Positions 1 through 8,833 of a stretch of 21,761 bases of DNA are shown in pieces. The stretch is from CAZAGT01 sp964484515 (GTDB lineage Bacteria > Desulfobacterota > DSM-4660 > Desulfatiglandales > HGW-15), in assembly GCA_964484515.1 (NCBI GenBank), contig CAZAGT010000039.1:1-21761 (forward strand), in the 5' to 3' direction. Positions within the stretch are counted from its first letter, which is position 1. Every line of letters starts with the position of its first letter. The notes beneath the pieces are model-generated. The model was not told the DNA's origin and did no database searches. It worked only from the letters and a program-made list of their open reading frames with translations. The translations under genes were made by a program, and so were the position numbers.

Positions 1-1
1 T

Positions 2-233
2 CTCGCAGTAGTTTATCCCGACGCGTCGGGACTTCACCCTCGACGCCTTGGATCTGCAGCATCCTCGACTTTTGCAACCTTAGCGTACATGCAAAAAAGG
101 GGCACGAAACGATTTTAACTTTGATGGCTACCTCATCATCCATTTAGAAGATGGAAGCAACGCTCTCGGCAACATCCTTATTGACCTACACTTTCGCTCT
201 GCAAAGACCTACCCGAGTCGCGGAGGGCAATGA
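2..233 (+). pseudogene. Possible frameshifted 3' end of an unknown gene
   Basis: A plus-strand frame is open from the window edge to a TAA near 113. A second frame, open from 84 to a TGA at 231-233, reads like protein (contains FDGYLIIHLEDGSNALGN). The two frames meet around a homopolymer run of six A and four G near 92-101, where one indel would join them into a single C-terminal segment convergent with the cluster. I do not recognise the product, and the first frame is less protein-like than the second. On the opposite strand an ATG at 246 has a good Shine-Dalgarno (GAGGAAGG) but opens only 22 codons. The stretch 1-261 otherwise shows nothing I can name. Confidence 0.2.
16..31. repeat. Perfect 16-bp palindrome
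   Basis: The 16 bases TCCCGACGCGTCGGGA equal their own reverse complement. No T-run follows on either strand, so this does not look like a standard intrinsic terminator. It could be a protein-binding site, part of a dispersed repeat cut by the window edge, or chance. A related inverted repeat (TCCCGAT, 3-base loop, ATCGGGA) lies inside the repeat copy near 18894-18911. Confidence 0.4.
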
Positions 234-261
234 AGACAACCCGCATAGCCTTCCTCAAAGT

Positions 262-1719
262 CTATGTTTTCGGCGCCGACGTGGCTAAACCCGGGCAGGC
301 ATGCACAAGCCCGTCAAGGGCCTTTCTGGCTAGATCCTGATGAAGGTCTTCGCTTTTGTATATTCTCTCGAACCCCGGCAAATCAAAAGAAGAGGATACC
401 TGAGCCCAGTAAAGGGCCCTTCGCGAAAGCTCGAAAACCGGGTCCTGCGGATCCAGTCGTAGGAGATCGTCCAGCCCGGCCTTGGTGGATTCATACTCAG
501 TAGCCAGGCGCACGGTGGGCAAGAGGTTGACCGCCTGGTGCCGACCGAATGAGAGGACAGGTCGACCGAATACGACCGCCTCGGTGGCAGCGGTTCCGGT
601 GATGGTCGCGGTTACGGTTGTGGCGCAGATCCATTCCCAGCTGCTGGTCTCCGGGTGCGCCAGCACCACATTGCCGATCTGCAACAGCTGGTGGTAGTAG
701 CGTTTCGATCGGACCCCGAACGAGAAAGGCTGTTCTTTAACGACCACGAAGGCATCCGCGGGAAGGGACTTGGAGATCCAAGCAATCATCTCCATGGAGT
801 TGTTGAACTCTGGCGAGAGCGCCAAAAGTGCGATCTCAGGTTCCAGGTGCAAGGGCACGTAAACCGATCTCCTCCCGGCAAGTTGATTAGGCCGCAGGCC
901 GTAACGGAGAAATAACCTGTAATTTCGCGGTCGCCTCAAGATATTCGGAACCCATCCGAATAGTGGGTACGAATCCTTCTTGCGGCTGCCACGGACGAAA
1001 GCCTTAAGCTCATTGGTCACGTTACGGCCTAAATCCGGCAATGTGCCTCTCCAAGTATAACGCAGCAGGGCGTGGTTGAACTTGGAACCGGCCTCTTGTG
1101 AGTACTCGCCCGGTGGAGGCAACTGCTCCAATGACTTTGTCACGTTTTCGCGCAGCGCCTGCAGAAAATCAGTGTCTGTCAAGTAAAGATCGTCAGACCA
1201 CATGAAGCGGCTGCCCAGTTTTACGGGCGCCGGAGAAAGATATCTTACACCCCTGGCACCGGCTACGGCGTTGAGCACCTCGTCTTTCTGGATGGCTATG
1301 ATTACGTCAGGTCGGTAGTGCTCCAAAAGGAGTTCGGCATACTCAAAGCGTCGAAGAATGTAAGCCAGCTTCTGCTTGTACCCCCAGCATGCGCGGCGTA
1401 TCCGGGGATAGCGGTCTGCGTTGAACAGGTAGCCTCGACCCAAAGCTCGATCATAGGAAAGGAGCATAGCGAGATGCACACCATAGTGTTCCTCCACCTG
1501 AAGTGCCCTGCCCACAACATCGGACTGTGAAACGTCGGCTGAGAAATCTTCGGCAACCATCATATCATCGGCCAACTGCGGCGCTAATCGCCGGATTAGA
1601 GTCGCGACATCCTGGTCCCTGGGAGCGAAGCGCACGGTGTGACCTAGCTCCGCAAGCTGTCGGCCCAGGCTGATGAAGAAGCCCTTCTGCTGCGATGCTA
1701 GGGGAATCAGAACCTTCAA
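262..1719 (-). CDS. KpsC/KpsS-like capsule glycosyltransferase candidate
   Basis: A 485-aa protein with the outline of a GT-B-type surface carbohydrate synthase. The N-terminal strand-loop-helix (MKVLIPLASQQKGFF, residues 1-15) resembles the first Rossmann half. The C-terminal half has VPLHLEPE at about 288-295, VVVKEQP at about 325-331, and a TGTAATEAVVFGRPVL segment at about 375-389. This last pattern recalls the Thr/Glu-rich donor-site loop of Capsule_synth (KpsC/KpsS) proteins, which transfer Kdo. Because the cluster makes a nonulosonate, this enzyme may transfer it, but that is inference. The start is TTG at 1719, overlapping the upstream stop as TTGA, which suggests translational coupling. 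The next in-frame ATG lies about 50 codons inside and would destroy the N-terminal fold. It is the last gene of the leftward cluster in this window. Confidence 0.6.
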   Translation of the reverse strand: MKVLIPLASQQKGFFISLGRQLAELGHTVRFAPRDQDVATLIRRLAPQLADDMMVAEDFSADVSQSDVVGRALQVEEHYGVHLAMLLSYDRALGRGYLFNADRYPRIRRACWGYKQKLAYILRRFEYAELLLEHYRPDVIIAIQKDEVLNAVAGARGVRYLSPAPVKLGSRFMWSDDLYLTDTDFLQALRENVTKSLEQLPPPGEYSQEAGSKFNHALLRYTWRGTLPDLGRNVTNELKAFVRGSRKKDSYPLFGWVPNILRRPRNYRLFLRYGLRPNQLAGRRSVYVPLHLEPEIALLALSPEFNNSMEMIAWISKSLPADAFVVVKEQPFSFGVRSKRYYHQLLQIGNVVLAHPETSSWEWICATTVTATITGTAATEAVVFGRPVLSFGRHQAVNLLPTVRLATEYESTKAGLDDLLRLDPQDPVFELSRRALYWAQVSSSFDLPGFERIYKSEDLHQDLARKALDGLVHACPGLATSAPKT

Positions 1720-2657
1720 AGGCTGCTCCCGGCAGGTAGCTGTCTTTCCGGCTCGTAGCCGTAACTCTCTAGTAAATCAGCCAGGTGCTTTCGCACCAAT
1801 TCGATCTCCTGCGGGGAGAGTACCTGGAGGTGGCGATCCAAAATATCTCCTTCGATTTCCCGGGTTTCCTTGAAGGAGGATAGGCCGGGCCAGGACTTGG
1901 CCGCCAGGGTCGGCACGAGCAGATTCTCCGTAAACGGTATCTCCCAAAAGGCAGCCACCTCCCTGATGACCTCACGCGGTCTTGCGACCAAATTTTCATA
2001 AGTGATAAGAATCGTATCCTTGCCAAGGATCTCGTCGCGATGATCCCAAAAGAACGCATAATCCCGAAGGGCATCGCCGAAGTTAAACGGATTAAGGAGC
2101 TTGTGGCCGCGTATCTGCCTTGATTTCTTTAAGGAATCCAATGCGTAATAGGGATTACGCAAGATAAAGACAAAACGCGCACGATCAAGAAAACGACGAC
2201 CACTCAGAACGCTCATGCCGTAATCTGCACTCTTGATGAGTACTTTATCCGCCCCGGAATAATCACCAGCCGAAGCCGCAGCATAGGCGGCCACAAGCAC
2301 GTGCCAAACATCCTGAACTCGGACGCAGCCGCGCAGGGCATCTAATTGACCCGTGAATGTCTCTGTGTTGAAGCCTAGGTCTACTTCAAACTCTCGAAAA
2401 GCACCGGCCTGGCGGTAACGGCCTTCGATCCAAGGCAGCAGGTCGCGCTCGATGAACCCCTCGGTGAGGGCCGGAGGATCGTATGACCGTAACAGGTCCA
2501 GGAACATCTCTATGCGTCCGGCAATGTCGTAGCGGTAAACGTGCTCCCAGAAGAAGGCCTCGTCGATCATGTCGATCAGCCCGGGTTGGGAGTCGAAAAG
2601 GCGGTTCAACAGCGTCGTCCCCGACCGCTTGGGCCCGCTAATGATGCATGTTTTCAT
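1716..2657 (-). CDS. PAPS-dependent sulfotransferase
   Basis: About 313 aa. The N-terminus MKTCIISGPKRSGTTLL holds the 5'-phosphosulfate-binding loop (GPKRSGTT at 8-15) of the P-loop sulfotransferase superfamily. The 3'-phosphate-binding region is FVFILRNPYYALDS at about 162-175, with the expected Arg and Ser. It should transfer sulfate from 3'-phosphoadenylyl sulfate to a hydroxyl or amine, most likely on the glycan made by this cluster; the acceptor cannot be read from sequence. The open frame reaches a TTG at 2744, but I chose the ATG at 2657 because the phosphosulfate loop normally sits within the first 10-15 residues. The stop overlaps the next gene's start by 4 bases. The 125 bp upstream (2658-2782) show no clear signal. 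Confidence 0.8.
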   Translation of the reverse strand: MKTCIISGPKRSGTTLLNRLFDSQPGLIDMIDEAFFWEHVYRYDIAGRIEMFLDLLRSYDPPALTEGFIERDLLPWIEGRYRQAGAFREFEVDLGFNTETFTGQLDALRGCVRVQDVWHVLVAAYAAASAGDYSGADKVLIKSADYGMSVLSGRRFLDRARFVFILRNPYYALDSLKKSRQIRGHKLLNPFNFGDALRDYAFFWDHRDEILGKDTILITYENLVARPREVIREVAAFWEIPFTENLLVPTLAAKSWPGLSSFKETREIEGDILDRHLQVLSPQEIELVRKHLADLLESYGYEPERQLPAGSSL

Positions 2658-2782
2658 AGCCTTCTTCCAGTCCCTTTGCAGAATTTCATCCCAACAGGAA
2701 CCCACTCTTTCGCCCAAACGCTTTTGAAGGGTTTGACAAAACAAAGGTAAGCGAAAGAATCATCTTCCAACGGATATCGATA

Positions 2783-4576
2783 TCACCCTGCCGCCTGTAT
2801 CTTGACCATATCAGCATACCAAGTATCCTCATGCATCAGATCCCCGTGACTGCCGCTTTCAATCACTTTCCCCTTCTCAAGAACGATAATCTGATCCGCT
2901 CTCCTTATAGTGGACAGCCGATGGGCGATGATGATCATCATGATCTTTCTTTCGGCTCTTATATGTTCCATAGCTTTCTGTATGAATCTTTCAGATTCGG
3001 AATCGAGGGAACTCGTGGGCTCGTCGAGAATGATAATGGATGCCTTCTGAAGCAGGGCCCTAGCAAGGATGATTCTTTGCTTCTGCCCGCCGGATAATTT
3101 CATCCCTCTTTCGCCCACCATCGTCTGATACCCTTTAGGAAATTCTTGTATAAAGTGACCTGCACAGGCCATTTCAGCCGCGAGCATAATCTCCTTCGTA
3201 ACGGCATCAGGCCGGCAATATTTGATATTGTTCTCAATGGTATCATTAAAAAGAAAGCCTTCTTGTGAAACAAACGCAATGGACCTTCTCAGTGTCCGCA
3301 GATCAAACTCCTCAATGGGGACATCATCGATCGATACCTTTCCTTCAAAAGGAACTCTCAGGCGCGGGATTAGGTCTACAAGCGTCGATTTCCCTGCACC
3401 TGAACGTCCGACCAAAGCCGTCATCTTCCCTGCAGGCACGAAAATGTTAATGCCCTCCAAGACAACACCATCACCCGAGTTATAGGAAAATGATACATCT
3501 TCAAACTTGATCCCCTTATTCAAGTGAAGCTCCTTGAGCTCCCCACCTTTGATCTGTTCCGCATGGCTGGCTTTGCGCAGTAATTCACGAACCCGAAAAA
3601 GGCTCCCGGATAGACCACTGAGCGCCTGCTTTGCATTGAAGATCTCTTTGGTGTACGGCATTAGCCTCAGCAAGACAAAAATGAAAATACCCGTCTTAGC
3701 CAAGGTCATCTGGAACACGTCGACGGATAAATAAAGGATCGTCAAACCTGCCAAAATGACCATCGGGTCGACGACAAATTCCATCCGAGCCCGGATCTTC
3801 GCGAGGTTATAGGTATTCCTTTTGATTTTCTCCGACAGCGATTTTATAAAATTTGCTTCCTGGTCCTCGGTGGCAAACAATTTAATAAGCCGTATGCCGT
3901 TTAAACGCTCAACAATAGAAAACGCTATTTCTTCATTGTATTTTGATATTTCATCACCGATATCACCGGACTTCCTAATGCTCGATCTCAAAACTATCCC
4001 CACACATCCCATGATGACCAGCGCAAACAAGGTCATTCCTGGAGACAACAGCAGAAGAAAGACAAAATAAAGCACAAAGATGACCAAGGCTCCGAGTAGA
4101 TTGAAAAAAACAAAAACACCGGCTCCTGCCCTTACTCCGTCAATGGTGAGAACATTAATGAGGGATCCCAAGCCATGCGCATCAAAAAACGGCATATCCG
4201 CTGTCGCGAACCATTTGAACCCCGTACCGCGGATATCCGCAAAGATGCTTTCGCTGATCCAGGCACTGTAAATACTCTTCAAGTAATTAAATCCTTGTCT
4301 GATCATGAGAAGGCCAAAAATGGTAATCATCAGGACGATGAGGTTCGTCGGAAGGTTGACAATAGCAAACACCTTCCCTATGTAAGCCCACATCTTGGAC
4401 GAACCTGCAAGTGCTTCAAAGTCCCTACCCTTCTCAATAAAATCCATGACCGGAAACAGCATGGCCACTCCGAATCCTTCAAAAAACGCGGCCGCCAGAG
4501 TGATGCCGAGCAAATATGCGATCTTTGATTTTGTTACCGAAGGGAACACAAGAATGGCGTGAAAGATCCTTAGCAT
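2783..4576 (-). CDS. MsbA/PglK-like ABC exporter (fused TMD-NBD)
   Basis: A 597-aa half-transporter. The exporter-type membrane domain has hydrophobic segments near 17-45, 77-95, 155-197 and 266-305. The nucleotide-binding domain follows, with Walker A GRSGAGKST (390-398), Q-loop Gln438, signature LSGGQKQR (494-501), Walker B IIILDEP (514-520) and switch His552. The layout matches lipid and lipid-linked-oligosaccharide flippases such as MsbA and PglK. With no Wzx-type flippase or Wzm/Wzt pair in view, it probably flips the undecaprenyl-linked glycan across the inner membrane (inference). The start ATG has GAAGG seven bases upstream. By eye the gene is more AT-rich than the genes from 12900 to 16900, possibly a sign of separate origin. 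Confidence 0.85.
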   Translation of the reverse strand: MLRIFHAILVFPSVTKSKIAYLLGITLAAAFFEGFGVAMLFPVMDFIEKGRDFEALAGSSKMWAYIGKVFAIVNLPTNLIVLMITIFGLLMIRQGFNYLKSIYSAWISESIFADIRGTGFKWFATADMPFFDAHGLGSLINVLTIDGVRAGAGVFVFFNLLGALVIFVLYFVFLLLLSPGMTLFALVIMGCVGIVLRSSIRKSGDIGDEISKYNEEIAFSIVERLNGIRLIKLFATEDQEANFIKSLSEKIKRNTYNLAKIRARMEFVVDPMVILAGLTILYLSVDVFQMTLAKTGIFIFVLLRLMPYTKEIFNAKQALSGLSGSLFRVRELLRKASHAEQIKGGELKELHLNKGIKFEDVSFSYNSGDGVVLEGINIFVPAGKMTALVGRSGAGKSTLVDLIPRLRVPFEGKVSIDDVPIEEFDLRTLRRSIAFVSQEGFLFNDTIENNIKYCRPDAVTKEIMLAAEMACAGHFIQEFPKGYQTMVGERGMKLSGGQKQRIILARALLQKASIIILDEPTSSLDSESERFIQKAMEHIRAERKIMMIIIAHRLSTIRRADQIIVLEKGKVIESGSHGDLMHEDTWYADMVKIQAAG

Positions 4577-4626
4577 TGGCTTTGCCTTCGGTGATCTAGG
4601 CTCATTTTGAATTGCCGCTCCGTGTG

Positions 4627-5355
4627 CTACCGTAAGGTGAGCCTAGCCATGGTTGACTTCAGTGGCCAATCCGACTGAATCTCACAACAATATCCGGCCT
4701 CTTTCGAAAGTTGTTCCACTCTATCAGCGGACCTATAAAACTGCATTTTGCCCTTTAAGGGTTTCGCCGTTTGTGGAAAGTCAAAATATACCTCGCCTGC
4801 GGGAGCCACCAACCTTCTCATCGATTTCATGAGCACAAGAAAATCCTCGTCCGGCAAATACTGAAAAACTGAGAACGACCATACGTAATCAAAGGTAGTA
4901 CCCGCTAAATCCCCCAAAACCAGGTCATTCACTTTAAAAGTTCGGTAATTCTCCTCTTCGATACCATGACTCTTCAATAGTTCGCGTGCTGTCTTTAGGC
5001 GTGAAGCCGAAATGTCAACACCCACATAGTTGCCTGGATTCAAATACTGAATGAAAAACAACCCCGCTCGCATAAAACCACAGCCATAGTCAAGAAGCCT
5101 GTGTCTTGGCTGCAGGCCATGGGCCTTAAGATACTCAAATTGTTGCTTTCCTTGCTCTATGTAATTCGTTTCTATAGGTCTTTCGTGCCTTGTTACTTCC
5201 GCCTTATCTATTTTTTGGGCTTGAAAATCAATCAAAGATTTTCCCCTCACACGATAAAGCAGATGGTAATGCACTAGATCCCGCGGATAATAGTAGAACC
5301 GGGTTTTTACCGAATTGAAATCCCCTCGAAGCCAAGATACAATCTTGCCGTACAT
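4627..5355 (-). CDS. Class I SAM-dependent methyltransferase
   Basis: A 242-aa protein with SAM motif I at LLDYGCGFMRAG (87-98) and the acidic end of strand 2 at VGVDIS (111-116, Asp114). A later segment, TFDYVWSFSVFQYLPDEDF, fits motif post-II/III of small-molecule methyltransferases. It probably methylates a sugar hydroxyl, amine or carboxyl of the cluster's glycan; nothing fixes the acceptor. It follows the 430-bp gap after pseI and precedes the ABC exporter by 50 bp, so it seems to head the export and decoration part of the cluster. This is one of three methyltransferases in the cluster. Confidence 0.72.
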   Translation of the reverse strand: MYGKIVSWLRGDFNSVKTRFYYYPRDLVHYHLLYRVRGKSLIDFQAQKIDKAEVTRHERPIETNYIEQGKQQFEYLKAHGLQPRHRLLDYGCGFMRAGLFFIQYLNPGNYVGVDISASRLKTARELLKSHGIEEENYRTFKVNDLVLGDLAGTTFDYVWSFSVFQYLPDEDFLVLMKSMRRLVAPAGEVYFDFPQTAKPLKGKMQFYRSADRVEQLSKEAGYCCEIQSDWPLKSTMARLTLR

Positions 5356-5786
5356 CAGAACACTCCCCGTCTATAGCTTACGTTAGCAGGATCAAGACAA
5401 GGTCTACTCCGATTTCTTCTTGCCGTTTTGCTGATGCGAAAAATTCCCATAGAGAGGCAACACGTGCTGCAAAAGCGAATCAAGGGCAAGGCAATAGACC
5501 AATTCATACTACGGGGAGCACCTAATAGTTTGCGCATATTGATATACTGGTTATAGCTAATTTACAGCTACGTCATTTAACGAATGCAAACTACTTTATG
5601 ACCCCCGTAGTAAATGAGTTCAGCATGAGGCTCCCTCATTCCGAAGTCGATCCATCTCAAGAGACTCTTCTGTTCATCATTTCAATCGATGTCGATGTCC
5701 TTGGCCTTTTACCAGTCAAAAGATTGGCCGAACCAGGACATGAACGGTTCTCATGGGCAGTACTGTTCTCTGAGAGAGTTGGTGGT
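5356..5786. other. 430-bp intergenic gap, no convincing gene
   Basis: The longest non-coding stretch inside the cluster. Short frames exist on both strands, but none has a clear ribosome site or a recognisable product. The middle (about 5521-5600) is AT-rich and flanked by an 8-bp inverted repeat, TAGTTTGC at 5526-5533 and GCAAACTA at 5586-5593. Reading leftward, TTGCAT (5585-5590) and a TAAATT about 19 bases further could be a weak promoter for the methyltransferase, exporter and sulfotransferase genes. Decayed coding sequence is another possibility. Confidence 0.4.
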
Positions 5787-6851
5787 TCATATCATTTCCC
5801 AGGTAAAGGGCGAGCCTTTGCGTACGTCTCTCTTGAATCGCCGCCCTAAGATTTCTTTCAGATGTCTTGTGTGAAGTCCATCTCCCGGCCTAATCGAGCG
5901 TACGTTTTCGTCGGTTACTTTGTCATCTTTCTTGACATCTTCCACGACAAATAGGGAGCGCCGAAATGCACGATTTTCGTTCTCCTTGACGCATGGTCCG
6001 TAGCGGACACTTCCCGATGCCTTTTCAGCGAGTCTGATGGCATCCACCATGGTCTTGAATTCATGAGGCTCCGATGAAAAAACCGCATCAGGACCACCTT
6101 CATCCCTTGTCAAGGTCAAATGTTTTTCGACCATACACGCGCCGAGCACAACAGCAGTCAGGGCCACTTCGTGGCCCAACGTGTGATCTGAAAGACCCGC
6201 AGGAACCCCAAAGGTCTCGGACAAGTTCGGTATTGTCTTCAAGTTGGCATCGCCCGGATCGGCCGGGTAAGCGCTCACACACCTCAATAGGACGATCTGG
6301 TTGTTCCCGGCTCTCCTACTCACCAAGACCGCTTCTTCTATCTCGCCCAAGGTACCCATCCCCGTTGAAAGGATGATCGGTTTACCCTTCTTGGCAATCG
6401 TTTCAATCAGGGGTATGTCGACCAGTTCGAAGGAAGCGATCTTAAATGCCGGGACGTCCATCTCACTCAAAAAATCGACTGCCGTGTTATCGAATGGCGT
6501 AGAAAACAGAGTGAGCCCCATCTTTTCTGCTTCTTCTTTGAGTCGTGGCTGCCATTCCCATGGTGTAAACGCCTTTGTGTAAAGATCATACAGGGTTTGG
6601 CCCGCCCAAGGACCTCTCTCGATTCTAAAATAGCTCGTGTCGCTCCTGATTGTGATCGTATCCGGGGTATAAGTCTGTAATTTTACGGCATCCGCTCCGC
6701 TTTCCTTCGCGGCATGGATGATCTCCACTGCTTTTTGGTAGCTTTGATTGTGATTAGCAGACATTTCGGCAACAACGTAAGCGGGCTGCGACTCCCCTAT
6801 TGCTCGGCCTTCGATGTCAACACAATGTACGATTTCCTGCATCTTCGACAT
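5787..6851 (-). CDS. pseI: Pseudaminic acid synthase PseI
   Basis: A 354-aa NeuB-family synthase that condenses phosphoenolpyruvate with 2,4-diacetamido-2,4,6-trideoxy-L-altrose to give pseudaminic acid. Visible motifs: AEMSANHN (28-35), KLQTYTPDT (57-65), PWAGQTLYDLY (81-91), STPFD (117-121) and FKIAS (136-140). AEMSANHN and PWAGxTLYxLY are typical of PseI rather than of NeuB or LegI. The C-terminus is a complete SAF (antifreeze-like) domain ending KRDVRKGSPFTWEMI. The start is uncertain: GTG at 6857, ATG at 6851 or ATG at 6842 are all possible, and no strong Shine-Dalgarno separates them. I used 6851. It lies 70 bp after a methyltransferase and forms the pathway core with the pseB, pseC and pseG genes to the right. 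Confidence 0.92.
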   Translation of the reverse strand: MSKMQEIVHCVDIEGRAIGESQPAYVVAEMSANHNQSYQKAVEIIHAAKESGADAVKLQTYTPDTITIRSDTSYFRIERGPWAGQTLYDLYTKAFTPWEWQPRLKEEAEKMGLTLFSTPFDNTAVDFLSEMDVPAFKIASFELVDIPLIETIAKKGKPIILSTGMGTLGEIEEAVLVSRRAGNNQIVLLRCVSAYPADPGDANLKTIPNLSETFGVPAGLSDHTLGHEVALTAVVLGACMVEKHLTLTRDEGGPDAVFSSEPHEFKTMVDAIRLAEKASGSVRYGPCVKENENRAFRRSLFVVEDVKKDDKVTDENVRSIRPGDGLHTRHLKEILGRRFKRDVRKGSPFTWEMI

Positions 6852-6921
6852 GCTCACGATTGTTAGATCATTAATGCCTTTCTTATCTTATGAGTACCCC
6901 TGTTTCCATGAAAAACGTGGC

Positions 6922-7710
6922 CTATATTTCAGCTGGATTCCTTTTCCACAGCCAAATATTTCCTTGTCCATAATCTCCGATAGCCGGTAGCCGAAGCGCC
7001 AATTGGTTAATTGGAGATTCATAATCAGGTTCTCTGTTCTCCTGAGCAGCACAAAAGGCATTTATTACTCTGCTCAAGAAATAGTAGGTTGAGCTGTAAT
7101 CCAATCTGGCTTCTAATGAGACGCCTTCGACTTCTATGTCTTTTAGTTCAACATCTCTTAGGTATCGATTGTGCCACGGCGGTTTGATCTCTGGCAAATC
7201 AACCCTGCGCCGTAGTTCATTAAGCCTTTCCAGACCGTCCTGGCTGTTTTCGCACATCACGTAGAGGCCTCCCTCTGCCAGGACCGCCAAAATGCTGACG
7301 ATTGCCTGTTCTTGATTGGGCCAGTGTGGTAGATTAATCAACACCCGTTCGGTATATATAAGATCAAATCTATCTGAGACGTGAGATATACTTTTAAAAT
7401 CCCCAACCTGGAACTCCACACGCCCCCTGAGAACGTGATCTAAGGCCAGCGACTTCGCAGCTGTAATCATCTCCTCCGCAAAATCCAAGGCTAGAATTTG
7501 CACTTCGTATTGCCGGGCAAGTTCAATGGCGGTAATGCCGTTGCCGCAGCCCACTTCGAGAATAGTCATACCGTCACGAACATAATTAGAGATTGCTTCA
7601 ATTTCGAGTTGTTTGGCGATGATATCTCTTGTCCCGGCAAACCTACCTAGCACCGCCCTTCTGTTCCAGAAGTCTCGAACCTTATCCTTTGCATCACCAA
7701 TCCTTGACAT
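6922..7710 (-). CDS. Class I SAM-dependent methyltransferase
   Basis: A 262-aa protein with a textbook SAM motif I (ILEVGCGNG, 50-58), the acidic end of strand 2 (LALDFAEEM, Asp76) and a post-II segment VGDFKSISHVSDRFDLIYTERVLINLPHW. The rest resembles methyltransferases of secondary metabolism and surface glycans. The ATG at 7710 follows the pseG stop with no spacing (TAG then ATG), so it is surely co-translated with pseG. A role in N- or O-methylating the nonulosonate or a neighbouring sugar is inferred from position only. Confidence 0.75.
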   Translation of the reverse strand: MSRIGDAKDKVRDFWNRRAVLGRFAGTRDIIAKQLEIEAISNYVRDGMTILEVGCGNGITAIELARQYEVQILALDFAEEMITAAKSLALDHVLRGRVEFQVGDFKSISHVSDRFDLIYTERVLINLPHWPNQEQAIVSILAVLAEGGLYVMCENSQDGLERLNELRRRVDLPEIKPPWHNRYLRDVELKDIEVEGVSLEARLDYSSTYYFLSRVINAFCAAQENREPDYESPINQLALRLPAIGDYGQGNIWLWKRNPAEI

Positions 7711-8769
7711 CTAGTCGCTCCTCAAGTGATCCAGCATAGCTTCTGTCACAAGTCTCGCTCCCCTTCCGTCCACGATGCGTCTTCCTCTTCGGCTCATCTG
7801 TTGTCTTCGTTCCTTGTTATGAATTAAATCGCGAAGAACTTGTGCGAATCTTTTTAAGTCAATTACATCGAACCATCCCACGCTCAACGCTACACCTGTT
7901 TCTTGAAGAGCTTTAGCAGCCTTTTCTTGGTTTTCAGCTAGTGTTACAACTACGCTGGGTAAACCCATAAACGCCATCTCCAGGCATGTGGATCCTCCAG
8001 ATGTTACTGCCAAATCAGCCCACGCCATAAACTCCGTCATGTCTTCCGCATGGCATAATAACCGTATCCTGCACGACATAGAAGCAAGTGTACTTTTCAC
8101 ACTCTCGCTGTGTTTATTTGCTGGACCCAAGAGGACTTTGATGTCCTGGTTCGCGGTACCGGCAGATTCCAATGTTTCGACGATTCTCGGGGTCACATTA
8201 TCAGGGTCCGCCCCACCAAGAGTCACCAGGATATTTCGTGCGATTTGAGGAACCTCCCTGTTCCAGTTCTGCCAGGCAAGAAATTCCTGCCGCAATAAAG
8301 TATATCGCGTTCCCAGCAAACACTCCGTGTCCGAACCGCGCGGATAGAAAATCCTCTCGGCCCATAAGTTTTGATTCAAAACAATGTCTGCGTGATAGAA
8401 AGGATGATTGCCCATGTCATCGATGACAAGCAGGGGATGACCGGATTCTTTTAGGGCCTTCTGATAGTTGGGATCGAAGTGATAACCGTCCAGCACGACC
8501 CAGACCCTGTCCCCCGATTCTTCTTGCAAGACGGAAGCCTTACCTAAGGCCTTCTTCAGATCGCAAGGATCGGGATGATGCGCGCTAATGGATTCTACGT
8601 CAAAACCCTCCTGCGTGATGCGCCCGCGCAGGGCGTCACTCGTGCAGTAGCTTAGGAAGGTTGCCGTGCCACCGCAATTTCGCCAGGCTTGGGCCAACGC
8701 CAAACACCGCATCATGTGTCCGGCGCCTATTTCAGAAGATCCGTCTGCCCTTATGACCAGATGACCCAT
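7711..8769 (-). CDS. pseG: PseG, UDP-sugar hydrolase of the pseudaminic acid pathway
   Basis: A 352-aa GT-B-fold nucleotidase that removes UDP from UDP-2,4-diacetamido-2,4,6-trideoxy-beta-L-altropyranose, giving the free sugar for PseI. The N-terminal motif IRADGSSEIGAGHMMRCLAL (6-25) includes His18, matching the catalytic His of the family. GGADPDN (185-191) and TSGGSTCLEMA (256-266) form the UDP site, followed by the usual N-Q-x2-A segment near 280-284. The frame extends to a TTG at 8823. I chose the ATG at 8769 because family members begin only a few residues before IRADGS, although its Shine-Dalgarno is poor. There is no C-terminal GNAT domain, so the PseH activity is not fused here. Confidence 0.88.
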   Translation of the reverse strand: MGHLVIRADGSSEIGAGHMMRCLALAQAWRNCGGTATFLSYCTSDALRGRITQEGFDVESISAHHPDPCDLKKALGKASVLQEESGDRVWVVLDGYHFDPNYQKALKESGHPLLVIDDMGNHPFYHADIVLNQNLWAERIFYPRGSDTECLLGTRYTLLRQEFLAWQNWNREVPQIARNILVTLGGADPDNVTPRIVETLESAGTANQDIKVLLGPANKHSESVKSTLASMSCRIRLLCHAEDMTEFMAWADLAVTSGGSTCLEMAFMGLPSVVVTLAENQEKAAKALQETGVALSVGWFDVIDLKRFAQVLRDLIHNKERRQQMSRRGRRIVDGRGARLVTEAMLDHLRSD

Positions 8770-8833
8770 GAGGTTCTTACGGGAATCAGCGGTGGTGAGG
8801 CTCTTTGGCGTCTGACTTCCCAATCCGCTTACA

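Noticed and set aside
5355..5537. 60-codon minus-strand frame just upstream of the methyltransferase
   Set aside because: Basic, Cys- and Ser-rich composition unlike its neighbours and no motif; treated as intergenic.
5598..5849. 83-codon plus-strand frame overlapping the 3' end of pseI
   Set aside because: Antisense to a certain gene for its last part, no recognisable product and no clear Shine-Dalgarno.
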